A DNA stretch of 64,000 nt from positions 372,001-436,000 of the forward strand of contig NZ_VJZZ01000002.1 in NCBI RefSeq assembly GCF_009659535.1. The letters run 5' to 3'. Positions 8,202 to 15,134 of the stretch are shown here, in pieces (within the stretch, counting starts at the first letter, position 1; every line of letters starts with the position of its first letter). A program made the position numbers and the translations under genes. Under the pieces are notes generated by a model, which searched no databases, had not been told where the DNA came from, and worked only from the letters and a program-made list of their open reading frames with translations. The stretch comes from Aggregicoccus sp. 17bor-14 (lineage in GTDB: Bacteria; Myxococcota; Myxococcia; Myxococcales; Myxococcaceae).

Positions 8202-9659
8202 TCAGGCGGCCAGCAGGATGACGAGCGTGGCGGCCAGCCCCACCGCGTAGCTCACCTTGTCGCGCAGGGCAAAGACGAGCGGGTCCTCGTTCACCTCGCC
8301 CCGGTGCGCGAGCAGCCACACGCGGCTCACCCAGTAGAGCATCACGGGGCAGAGCAGCCAGAGGCGCTCGGGGTGATCGTAGAGCCGGCGCACCTCCTCG
8401 CTCGAGATGTAGAGCGCGAGCACCAGCACCGCGAGGTAGCCGCTCGAGGTGCCCAGCTGCCCCAGCTGCTCCAGGTCTCCGGCGAAGTAGCCGCGCCCGT
8501 GCGCCACCTCCTGCTTGCTCATGCGCAGCCTGCGCACCTCGCTCAGCCGCTTCACCAGCGCGAGGCTGAGGAAGAGGAACATGGAGAAGCTGAAGAGCCA
8601 GCTCGAGGTGCGCACCCCCACCGCGAGCGCGCCGCCCAGGATGCGCACCGTGTACAGCCCGGCGAGCACCAGCACGTCCAGCACCATCACCTGCTTGAGG
8701 TAGAACGAGTACGCGAGCGTCACCGCGTAGTACGCGCACAGCAGCAGCACGAACTCGCGCGGCAGCCACGCGAGCGCGATGCCGAAGCCCGCCACCAGCA
8801 GCAGGGGCGCGAGCACGAGGCCCACCTTGAGCGGCAGCAGCCCGCAGGCGAAGGGGCGGCGGCACTTGCTCGGGTGCTGCCGGTCCGCCTCCAGGTCCAG
8901 CAGGTCGTTGAGCACGTACACGCTGGAGGCGCAGAGGCTGAAGGACGCGAAGGCGAGCGCCGCGTGCACGAGCAGCGCGGGCTCGCGCACCCGGTGCGCG
9001 GCGAGCAGCGGCACGAAGAGCAGCAGGTTCTTGGCCCACTGGTGCACGCGCACCGCCTTGAGCCAGGTGCGCGCGCGGGCCCGGGGGCCCTGGAACACCT
9101 GCACGGGGCGGCCCAGCGCCTGCGCCGCGCGCACCACTCCGCCCGGCGCGTTCACCACCACGCTGCCCGCGCACTCGCGCCACACCGCCAGGTCGTCGCG
9201 CTCGTTGCCCGCGTAGTGGAAGTCCGCGCCGAGGCTGCTGCGCAGGCTCGCGAGCTTGCGCGCACCGCGCAGGTTCACGCCGCCCTCGCTCGCGTGCACG
9301 CGCTCGAAGAGGCCCAGGTGCTGCGCCACCGCGTCCGCCACGCGCCGGTCCGCCGCGGTGGCCAGCACCAGGCGCCGGCCGCGCGCGTGCTCCGCGCGCA
9401 GGTACGCGAGCAGCCCCTCGTCGTAGGGCAGGTGCGCCGCGTCCGGCACCACGCGCCGCGCGAGCTCCGCCTTCAGGTGCGCCTTGCCCTTGAGCAGCCA
9501 GAGGGGCACCAGCAGCACCAGCAGCGGGTGCTGCTTGAGCAGCAGCAGCAGCGACTCGTGCAGCGTGTCCGTGCGGGTGAGCGTGCCGTCCAGGTCCACC
9601 ACGAGCGGGAGCCCGGGCGGGAGGGGCGCGGCAGCGAGAGTCTCGGAGGGAGGGTTCAC
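8202..9659 (-). CDS. HAD phosphatase-UbiA prenyltransferase fusion
   Basis: A 485-residue bifunctional protein. Residues 1 to about 195 are a HAD hydrolase: nucleophile motif VDLDGTL (D22, D24), a motif II Thr in LATAADRR, and GNERDDLAV as motif IV. Residues about 200-485 are a UbiA-type polytopic transferase with NDLLDLEADRQHPSKCRRP (N252, D253, D256, D260) binding Mg-diphosphate. With DprE1/DprE2-like genes downstream, the UbiA half probably transfers phosphoribose from PRPP to a polyprenyl phosphate (as mycobacterial Rv3806c does), and the HAD half may remove the 5-phosphate, which mycobacteria do with a separate enzyme. The GTG at 9659 is preferred: a TATAGGGT -10-like element ends 10 bases upstream. 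GTG 9671 is the alternative. Confidence 0.85.
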   Translation of the reverse strand: MNPPSETLAAAPLPPGLPLVVDLDGTLTRTDTLHESLLLLLKQHPLLVLLVPLWLLKGKAHLKAELARRVVPDAAHLPYDEGLLAYLRAEHARGRRLVLATAADRRVADAVAQHLGLFERVHASEGGVNLRGARKLASLRSSLGADFHYAGNERDDLAVWRECAGSVVVNAPGGVVRAAQALGRPVQVFQGPRARARTWLKAVRVHQWAKNLLLFVPLLAAHRVREPALLVHAALAFASFSLCASSVYVLNDLLDLEADRQHPSKCRRPFACGLLPLKVGLVLAPLLLVAGFGIALAWLPREFVLLLCAYYAVTLAYSFYLKQVMVLDVLVLAGLYTVRILGGALAVGVRTSSWLFSFSMFLFLSLALVKRLSEVRRLRMSKQEVAHGRGYFAGDLEQLGQLGTSSGYLAVLVLALYISSEEVRRLYDHPERLWLLCPVMLYWVSRVWLLAHRGEVNEDPLVFALRDKVSYAVGLAATLVILLAA

Positions 9660-9669
9660 GGTCCGGTGC

Positions 9670-9675
9670 ACCCTA
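9670..9675 (-). promoter_or_regulatory. TAGGGT -10-like element before HAD-UbiA gene
   Basis: Reads TATAGGGT on the minus strand, with 10 bases to the GTG start. It suggests that this cluster has its own promoter and not only read-through from the methyltransferase gene. Confidence 0.45.
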
Positions 9676-9703
9676 TACGATGGGGCCGCCCCCGGAAGGC
9701 CCG

Positions 9704-10810
9704 CTACCCCCGTCTGTCGTCCGGGGAAGCAACCACCAGCGACTGCAGCGGCAGGCGGCGCACCGGGCGCACGCGCTCCACCCGGAAGCCCGCCTCCTCG
9801 AGCTGCGAGCGCAGCTGCCCGAGGGTCCATGCCGCCGCCCCCGAGGTGAGGAAGAAGTGCAGCCCCACCAGGCTGGAGGCGTCCTCCCCCCCGTCGGCCG
9901 CCTGCTCGCCTGCTCCCTCACGCAGGTACTCGAGCACCGCGAGCCGCCCCCCGGGCGCGAGCGCGCGCCGCACCCGGACGAGCAAGGCCACCCCCTGCTC
10001 GCGCGACAGGTGGTGCAGCACCTGGAAGAGCAGCACCAGCCCGGGCGCCTCGCCCGCGGGGCCCGTGAGCGCGGTGGCCGGGTCCAGCAGGTCGACCTCG
10101 CGAAAGGCCATGCGCGCGGAGAGGCCCGCGGCCGCCACGATCTCCCGCCCCACGCGCGCGCTGCCCGGCAGGTCCAGCACCGTGGCCCCGAGGCCCGGGT
10201 GGCGCCGCAGCAGCTCGGCGGCGAACCAGCCGTGGCCGCCGCCCAGGTCCAGCACGTGGCCCTGCACCGCGCGGCCGCCGGGCGCGCGCGGCAGGGGCAG
10301 GGCGCGCGCCACCTCGGGCGCGGCGAGGCGCGCGAGCTGGTGCAGGCCGTGGATGTAGTCGCTCCAGCGCGGGTCCTCGGGCGCGAGCCGGTGGATGTCC
10401 ACGCCCTTCCCCGAGCGCACCACCTCCTCGAGCCCACCCCACCAGTCCCACTGCGCGTAGTTGAAGTCGAGGTAGCCGCCCACGTAGGTGGGGCTGTGCG
10501 GGTCCAGCCAGCGCTCGGCGCGCGGCGCGAGCCGGTACAGCCCGCCGCGCCGCAGCTGCACCGCCTCGCAGGCGCGCAGCGCCTCGAGCAGCGCGCGCGT
10601 GCCCGCGGCGCTCAGGCCCAGCCGCACGGCGAGCGCGTCCGGGTGCGCGGGGCCCTCGGCGAGCGCCCGGTACACGCCGAGCCGGCTGCCGGCCATCAGC
10701 GTGCGCGCCGCCATCATCCCGAAGAAGGCCTGCGCGAGCGGCTGCGGCGCGAGGTTGAGCCAGCCCGCAATCCGCTCCAGCAGGTTGTCCGCCCTGAGGC
10801 CCAGCCGCAT
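9704..10810 (-). CDS. SAM-dependent O-methyltransferase family protein
   Basis: A 368-residue methyltransferase of the acetylserotonin/hydroxyneurosporene O-methyltransferase type. The N-terminal ~110 residues form a winged-helix dimerisation domain (MMAARTLMAGSRLGVYRALAEG, then a helix-turn-helix-like stretch). The SAM fold follows, with motif I VLDLGGGHGWFA and the downstream LLFQVLHHLSREQ and APGGRLAVLEYL motifs. It should methylate a hydroxyl group on a small cytoplasmic substrate, but the substrate is unknown. It lies 44 bases upstream of the HAD-UbiA gene on the same strand, so it may be the first gene of the cluster; a link to glycan or lipid modification is only inference. Confidence 0.82.
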   Translation of the reverse strand: MRLGLRADNLLERIAGWLNLAPQPLAQAFFGMMAARTLMAGSRLGVYRALAEGPAHPDALAVRLGLSAAGTRALLEALRACEAVQLRRGGLYRLAPRAERWLDPHSPTYVGGYLDFNYAQWDWWGGLEEVVRSGKGVDIHRLAPEDPRWSDYIHGLHQLARLAAPEVARALPLPRAPGGRAVQGHVLDLGGGHGWFAAELLRRHPGLGATVLDLPGSARVGREIVAAAGLSARMAFREVDLLDPATALTGPAGEAPGLVLLFQVLHHLSREQGVALLVRVRRALAPGGRLAVLEYLREGAGEQAADGGEDASSLVGLHFFLTSGAAAWTLGQLRSQLEEAGFRVERVRPVRRLPLQSLVVASPDDRRG

Positions 10811-10857
10811 CGCTCGCTCCCCCTCGTGTGTACTGCGTGCGGCGCGCCCTGGGCGCC

Positions 10858-11241
10858 CTAGCGGCGGCGCCGGGCAGTGGCCACCAGCCCCAGCCCGATG
10901 AGCGCCACCGTGCCCTCGGGCCCGAGCATGCAGCCCACGCGCTTCGCCTCGCGCGTGCCCTGGTAGCGGCAGCGGCCACTGTCGCACGCGAAGCGCGGGC
11001 TGCAGTCCGCCGTCACCCGGCACACCTCCACGATGTGTCCGGTGGTGTCCTCGTCGGGCGGCTCCTCGCCCGCGTCCGGCGTGGGGCCGGGCAGGCTCCC
11101 CGCGTCCGGCTCCTCGTCCACCTGCGCGAGCGCGGCGCGGGGGTGCGCCACGGCGAGCAGCGCGAAGAGGAGCCCGAGGGTGGGGAGCAGGGTGCGGAGG
11201 GGGAGGCGCACGGGGGAGAAGCGGCTGCAGATGCGGTTCAC
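10858..11241 (-). CDS. Small secreted protein with MYXO-CTERM-like tail
   Basis: A 127-residue exported protein. A long basic signal peptide (to about residue 40, ending RAALAQ) is followed by an acidic, Pro-rich linker with DAG motifs. A compact Cys-containing middle (CRVTADCSPRFACDSGRCRY, four cysteines) probably forms disulphides outside the cytoplasm. The C-terminus is a Cys-containing MYXO-CTERM-like tail: GPEGTVALIGLGLVATARRRR, a hydrophobic helix followed by an Arg cluster, which in myxobacteria directs proteins to surface anchoring. I believe this matches a small myxobacterial MYXO-CTERM family, but I cannot check. The start is a GTG with a TAGGGT element nine bases upstream. Confidence 0.75.
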   Translation of the reverse strand: MNRICSRFSPVRLPLRTLLPTLGLLFALLAVAHPRAALAQVDEEPDAGSLPGPTPDAGEEPPDEDTTGHIVEVCRVTADCSPRFACDSGRCRYQGTREAKRVGCMLGPEGTVALIGLGLVATARRRR

Positions 11242-11250
11242 GGGGGGCGC

Positions 11251-11256
11251 ACCCTA
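11251..11256 (-). promoter_or_regulatory. TAGGGT -10-like element
   Basis: Minus-strand TAGGGT with a 9-base gap to the GTG start of the small MYXO-CTERM protein. There is no ribosome binding site in the gap. It faces away from the response-regulator promoter at 11351. Confidence 0.45.
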
Positions 11257-11298
11257 CGCCTCCTCGGCCCCGCGTGCACCTGGGTCGGTTGCACTCAC

Positions 11299-11308
11299 AT
11301 CGGCCGAT
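11299..11308. promoter_or_regulatory. Perfect 10-bp palindrome in divergent intergenic region
   Basis: ATCGGCCGAT lies between the divergent small MYXO-CTERM gene and the response-regulator gene, about 60 bases from the start of each. It could be an operator, but chance palindromes of this length occur in GC-rich DNA. Confidence 0.25.
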
Positions 11309-11350
11309 ACCCATGTAGGTGAAACCTGTGGGTGCAGCCGCGGGCTTTGC

Positions 11351-11356
11351 TAGGGT
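11351..11356 (+). promoter_or_regulatory. Extended -10-like element TGC-TAGGGT
   Basis: TTTGCTAGGGT with a 9-base gap to the response-regulator ATG. The TGC before TAGGGT resembles an extended -10. No -35 is evident and no ribosome binding site separates it from the start codon. Confidence 0.5.
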
Positions 11357-11365
11357 GAGGCGGCG

Positions 11366-12694
11366 ATGGCCCCCCGAATCCTCGTCGTCGACGACAACCA
11401 GGAGCTGCTCTCGCTGCTCACGCAGCTCTTCGAGGATGCGGGCTACGAGGTGCTCGGCGCCAGCCGCGGCAAGCAGGCACTGGAGGCCGCGCGCGCCCAG
11501 CCGCCCGGCGTGGCGGTGCTCGATATCCTGCTGCCCGACATGATGGGCTACCACCTGGCGGACGCGCTGCGAAAGGAGCAGCCGCAGCTGCCGCTGCTCT
11601 TCATCACCGGCGTCTTCAAGGGCGGCAAGCACGCGCTCGAGGCGCGCCAGAAGTACGCGGCCGCCGGCTACTTCGAGAAGCCCTTCGAGGCGCAGAAGCT
11701 GCTCGAGGCGGTGACGAAGCTCTTGCCCGCCGAGAAGCGCACCCCCAGCCCCGCGAGCCTCCAGGACGCCTTCGAGGTGGAGCTGGACCTGGACGTGGAG
11801 GAGGAGGGGCCGCAGGACCCCATGGAGCTCACCGGCCGCATCAAGGTGACGGGCGGGGAGAACCTCAGCGCCGAGCTGCGCGGGGCGAACCTCACCGCGA
11901 GCCCACTCGCCAAGGGCGCCGCCGCGCTGCCGCGCCCCGCGGGGCAGGTGCGCCCCGCGGCCACCGGCAGCCCGCTCGCCTCGAGCGCCCCGGGCGCGCG
12001 CCGCGGCGACCTGCGCGACAACCTGCCCAGCCTCATCACCGCCTTCTACCTCTCGCGCGAGACGGGCGAGCTGGGTGTGCAGCGCGGCAAGGTGAAGAAG
12101 GTGGTGTACTTCGAGCGCGGCACGCCCGTGTTCGCGCTCTCCAACCTGCTCGCGGACCGCTTCGGCCAGTTCCTCGTGCGCGTGGGGAAGATCCGCCCCG
12201 AGCAGCTCGCGGACGCGAGCGCCGTGGCCAGCGCGGGCGGGCGGCGCACCGGCGACGTGCTGGTGGAGCGCGGCCTGCTCAAGGACACCGAGCGCCTGTA
12301 CTACGTGGGCCAGCAGGTGAAGGCGATCATCTACTCGCTCTTCGCGTGGGAGGACGGCACCTACGTCATGTCCTTCAAGGAGCGCGCGAGCGCCGAGTCC
12401 ATCAAGCTGGACATCCACCCCGCGAGCCTCATCACCCGCGGCATCAAGAAGCTCTACAAGCCCGAGCGCCTGCGCCGCCTGCTGCGCCCCGAGGACCGGC
12501 TGCTGCCCGCGGTGGCGCCGTCCTACCCGCTCAACGAGGTGGAGCTGGAGCGCTGGGAGGCGGAGCTGCTGCCGCGCGTGGACGGCACCCGCACGGTGGC
12601 CGAGCTGCTCGCGCTGGCGAACCGCCCCGAGCACGTGCTGCACGGCTTCCTCGTGGCGATGCTCTCGCTGGGGATTCTCGAGCGGCGCGAGTAG
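11366..12694 (+). CDS. Response regulator with DUF4388 (PATAN) output domain
   Basis: A 442-residue protein. Residues 1-125 are a receiver domain: acidic pocket D9/D10, phospho-acceptor D53 (VLDILLPD), switch Thr in LFITGVF and Lys in YFEKPF. A Pro/Ala/Glu linker follows, then from about residue 210 a DUF4388/PATAN domain (GDLRDNLPSLITAFYLSRETGELGV, then KVKKVVYFERGTPVFA), a protein-interaction module common in myxobacterial gliding and signalling proteins. No DNA-binding or enzymatic domain is visible, so it probably acts by protein contact when phosphorylated. No histidine kinase is next to it. The stop is 3 bases from the stop of the convergent NicO-like gene. Confidence 0.9.
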   Translation: MAPRILVVDDNQELLSLLTQLFEDAGYEVLGASRGKQALEAARAQPPGVAVLDILLPDMMGYHLADALRKEQPQLPLLFITGVFKGGKHALEARQKYAAAGYFEKPFEAQKLLEAVTKLLPAEKRTPSPASLQDAFEVELDLDVEEEGPQDPMELTGRIKVTGGENLSAELRGANLTASPLAKGAAALPRPAGQVRPAATGSPLASSAPGARRGDLRDNLPSLITAFYLSRETGELGVQRGKVKKVVYFERGTPVFALSNLLADRFGQFLVRVGKIRPEQLADASAVASAGGRRTGDVLVERGLLKDTERLYYVGQQVKAIIYSLFAWEDGTYVMSFKERASAESIKLDIHPASLITRGIKKLYKPERLRRLLRPEDRLLPAVAPSYPLNEVELERWEAELLPRVDGTRTVAELLALANRPEHVLHGFLVAMLSLGILERRE

Positions 12695-12697
12695 CGG

Positions 12698-13333
12698 CTA
12701 GCGCTGCGCGACCATCCAGAACAGGCCGAGCCCTCCGGAGACCAGCGCGACGCCCCGGTGCACCCAGGGCGCGAGCCGGTGCCCCACGCGGCTGAGCCCC
12801 TCGGCGAAGAGCAGCCCGACGGCGCCCATGCCCAGCAGGATGCCCAGCGCGAAGCCCGGCAGGTAGCTCCAGCCCGCGTGGTTCATGCTGCCGCCCACGA
12901 GCAAGGGGGGCAGCGCGAGCAGCAGCGCGCGCACGCCGCTCACCGCCATCAGCGCGCCGGCCGCGGTGCTCACGTGCACGTGCGCGTGCGGCTCCTTGTC
13001 GTGCCCCGGCAGGTGCGGGTGGCCGTGCGAGACGCTGCTGGGAAAGAGCAGCGCCGTCACCGCGAGCGCCACCAGCACGCCGCCGCCGAACACCTCCGCC
13101 CAGCGCGTGAAGGTCTCCGAGAGCCCGAGCCCCGCGAGCAGGCACACCGCCGCGACCCCGCCCAGCATCGCCGCGTGCCCCAGCGCGAAGCGCAGCGCCG
13201 TGGCGAGCACGCTCTTGCGGCGCCCGCCGTTCAGCGTGCCCAGCGTGGCCATGGCCGCGCAGTGGTCCGGGCCCAGGGCGTGGACGAGGCCCTGCGAGAG
13301 GCCGAGTGCGAAGGCGAGGAGGGCGTGGGACAC
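12698..13333 (-). CDS. NicO/UreH-like metal transporter-type membrane protein
   Basis: A 211-residue protein with about six membrane segments. The first carries HALGPDHCAAM (H18, D23, H24), the H-x4-DH type signature of nickel/cobalt NicO/RcnA/UreH-like proteins. A His-rich loop at residues 103-121 (eight histidines, including HGHPH and HAHVHV) would lie on one membrane face and bind metal. Transport or efflux of Ni/Co or a related divalent ion is inferred. The start is GTG 13333, with TAGGGT eight bases upstream. It is divergent from the small lipoprotein gene, with only 60 bases between the starts. Confidence 0.8.
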   Translation of the reverse strand: MSHALLAFALGLSQGLVHALGPDHCAAMATLGTLNGGRRKSVLATALRFALGHAAMLGGVAAVCLLAGLGLSETFTRWAEVFGGGVLVALAVTALLFPSSVSHGHPHLPGHDKEPHAHVHVSTAAGALMAVSGVRALLLALPPLLVGGSMNHAGWSYLPGFALGILLGMGAVGLLFAEGLSRVGHRLAPWVHRGVALVSGGLGLFWMVAQR

Positions 13334-13341
13334 GGCGGCGG

Positions 13342-13347
13342 ACCCTA
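13342..13347 (-). promoter_or_regulatory. TAGGGT -10-like element before NicO-like gene
   Basis: Minus-strand GGGTAGGGT with an 8-base gap to the GTG start. It forms a back-to-back pair with the TAGCCT element at 13381 that serves the divergent gene. Confidence 0.45.
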
Positions 13348-13380
13348 CCCGCGCGCCGAGCCGAGGGCCAGCGGAGTTGC

Positions 13381-13386
13381 TAGCCT
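13381..13386 (+). promoter_or_regulatory. Extended -10-like element TTGC-TAGCCT
   Basis: TTGCTAGCCT with a 7-base gap to the GTG start of the lipoprotein gene, the same geometry as the other TAnnnT elements in this window. Confidence 0.4.
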
Positions 13387-13393
13387 CTGTCCC

Positions 13394-13933
13394 GTGCACC
13401 GCTCTCCGCTCGCCGCCTTCTCCCTCCTCGCGCTGCTCGGCCCGCTGCTGCTGCTCCCCGCCTGCAAGGGGGACGAGGGGCCCGAGCGGCTCGCCCGCGC
13501 GGACGCGCGCTACGAGGCCCTGGTGGAGTCGGGCCTGCAGGCCGCGCCCCAGGCCGCGGGGCCCGACCCGCGCCTCACCGCGCTCATCCAGGAGTACGAG
13601 GCCATCCCCCGCGACTCGAAGGCCTGGCCCCAGGCGCAGAAGCGGCTCGAGGCGCTGCGCGCGCTCTCGCACCGCCCGCCGCCGCGGCCCCTCGCGGTGC
13701 CCGGCGCCACGGGCCCCGGCGCGAGCGCCGCCGACCTGCAGCGCGCCGCCTGCGCGCGCCTCGCCGAGCAGCTGGGCGCAGCGCCCCCGGGAGGCCGCCC
13801 CGCGCTCGAGAAGGCCCTGGGCGAGTGCCGCGAGCGCCAGGCCCGCTACGAGGCCCACGAGCACGCGGAGGACGAGGGAGCCGCGCACCCCGCGCTCCCG
13901 GACGGCGGCGCCGCGCCGCACCCGGCGCCCTGA
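13394..13933 (+). CDS. Putative lipoprotein, unknown function
   Basis: A 179-residue protein. The signal sequence ends in a lipobox-like LLLLPAC, so it should be lipidated and face the periplasm or surface. The mature part is Ala/Pro/Arg-rich and mostly helical, with four cysteines counting the lipid anchor, and ends in a low-complexity His/Asp/Gly tail. I do not recognise a family. The GTG at 13394 is the only start that gives the complete signal peptide. A hairpin with CACGTG arms lies 22 bases after the stop and could end its transcript. Confidence 0.7.
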   Translation: MHRSPLAAFSLLALLGPLLLLPACKGDEGPERLARADARYEALVESGLQAAPQAAGPDPRLTALIQEYEAIPRDSKAWPQAQKRLEALRALSHRPPPRPLAVPGATGPGASAADLQRAACARLAEQLGAAPPGGRPALEKALGECRERQARYEAHEHAEDEGAAHPALPDGGAAPHPAP

Positions 13934-13955
13934 GGCGCCCCCCGGCCGGCTGTCG

Positions 13956-13981
13956 CCCACGTGCAGTTGTGCGCACGTGGG
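13956..13981. promoter_or_regulatory. 9-bp inverted repeat with two CACGTG boxes
   Basis: CCCACGTGC and GCACGTGGG flank an 8-base spacer. Each arm contains a perfect CACGTG palindrome; the box centres are 17 bp apart. It sits between the lipoprotein stop and the peroxiredoxin start (43 bases before the ATG). It may be a terminator hairpin or a double operator for the peroxiredoxin gene; no T-run follows. Confidence 0.4.
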
Positions 13982-14023
13982 GCTTGCGAGCAGCCGAGCG
14001 GCTGCTTCAGCATCGGCCGCACC

Positions 14024-14944
14024 ATGCCCATTCCCCAGACTGGTGACGCCGCCCCGAGCTTCGAGCTGCAGGATCAGCAGGGCCGTTCCGTGAAGCTCTC
14101 GGACTTCGCGGGCAAGAACGTGGTCCTCTACTTCTACCCGAAGGACGACACGCCCGGCTGCACCGTGGAGGCGTGCAACTTCCGCGACGAGCACTCGGTG
14201 CTGGAGAAGGCCGGCGCGGTCGTGCTCGGCATTTCGCCCGACGACGAGAAGAGCCACCAGAAGTTCACCGCGAAGTTCAACCTGCCCTTTCCCCTGCTCG
14301 TGGACACGGACCACAAGACGGCGGACGCGTACGGCGTGTGGGGCGAGAAGCAGTTCGCCGGCCGCACGTACATGGGCGTGAACCGCGCCACCTTCCTCAT
14401 CGGCCCGGACGGCAAGCTCGCGCGCGTGTGGCCCAAGGTGAAGGTGGAGGGCCACGTGAACGAGGTGCTCGGGGCGCTCGGCCTCACGCCCTCGCGCAAG
14501 GAGCCCGAGGCTCCGCCGAGCGGCGCTGCCGGCACGGTCACCCCCGCGCCCGCCCCCCAGGCTCCGCTCGCCCCGGAGGCCGCCCCCGCCGCGCGCAAGA
14601 CCGCGGCGAAGCGCCCCGCGGCGAAGAAGGGTGGCGGCGCGAAGAAGGCGGCTGCGAAGAGGCCTGCGGCGAAGAAGGGCGCGGCGAAGAAGGCCGCGGC
14701 GAAGCGTCCTGCAGCGAAGAAGGGCGCGGCGAAGAAGGCCGCGGCGAAGCGTCCGGCAGCGAAGAAGGGCGCGGCGAAGAAGGGCGCTCCCGTGACCCGC
14801 GCCGCGAAGAAGGCCGCGGCGAAGCGCCCCGCGGCGAAGAAGGGCGCGGCGAAGAAGGGCGCGGCGAAGAAGAGCGGCCTGCGCCCCACGCTGGTGGGCC
14901 GCGCGCGCGCCATCGCCGAGCGGCTGCTGCCCCGCAAGCGCTAG
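14024..14944 (+). CDS. PrxQ/BCP-type peroxiredoxin with histone H1-like Lys/Ala tail
   Basis: A 306-residue fusion. Residues 1 to about 155 are a complete thiol peroxidase of the PrxQ/BCP class: YFYPKDDTPGCTVEAC gives peroxidatic C46 and resolving C51 five residues later, with T43 and a conserved Arg (R54) nearby. It should reduce peroxides with thioredoxin. Residues from about 195 are repeats of AAAKRPAAKKGAAKK-type units, ending in RPTLVGRARAIAERLLPRKR; this strongly basic tail resembles the C-terminal tails of histone H1-like DNA-binding proteins. A nucleoid-associated peroxidase is the inference. PrxQ proteins normally end near residue 155. ATG 14024 is chosen because MPIPQTGDAAPSFELQDQ is the normal PrxQ N-terminus. 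Confidence 0.88.
   Translation: MPIPQTGDAAPSFELQDQQGRSVKLSDFAGKNVVLYFYPKDDTPGCTVEACNFRDEHSVLEKAGAVVLGISPDDEKSHQKFTAKFNLPFPLLVDTDHKTADAYGVWGEKQFAGRTYMGVNRATFLIGPDGKLARVWPKVKVEGHVNEVLGALGLTPSRKEPEAPPSGAAGTVTPAPAPQAPLAPEAAPAARKTAAKRPAAKKGGGAKKAAAKRPAAKKGAAKKAAAKRPAAKKGAAKKAAAKRPAAKKGAAKKGAPVTRAAKKAAAKRPAAKKGAAKKGAAKKSGLRPTLVGRARAIAERLLPRKR
14600..14880 (+). repeat. Lys/Ala codon repeats in peroxiredoxin tail
   Basis: Degenerate tandem units of about 42-45 bases encoding AAKRPAAKKGAAKK-like segments. The DNA repeats are well conserved (GCGGCGAAGAAGGGC recurs), so copy number may vary between strains. Confidence 0.75.
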
Positions 14945-14953
14945 CCGTCCGAC

Positions 14954-14986
14954 GAGGGATGGACCCGCGGCCCGGGTCCATCCCTC
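14954..14986. terminator. 13-bp perfect hairpin after peroxiredoxin gene
   Basis: GAGGGATGGACCC pairs exactly with GGGTCCATCCCTC across a 7-base loop, beginning 10 bases after the stop codon. There is no T-run, but its size and position fit a terminator or mRNA 3'-end stabiliser. Confidence 0.7.
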
Positions 14987-15134
14987 ACGGTCGACGTGCG
15001 CAGCGGCCAGCCGGCCAGCCGCTCGGCCCTCCTCCCAGGACCCGTGGTCTGGGCGTCCGGGCGTGTGCATCCCTCAAGGGACGACACGCGCGTCCCCGGG
15101 GACGCTGGACGACAGAGGACGAGGGGAGAGGGCC

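Noticed and set aside
9704-12643. Possible long fusion protein extending the methyltransferase upstream
   Set aside because: The frame passes antisense through the response-regulator gene; the methyltransferase domain begins naturally at ATG 10810.
14600-14880. Regular 42-45 base repeats, considered as CRISPR or a recombination array
   Set aside because: They are in-frame codon repeats of a Lys/Ala tail with no unique spacers.
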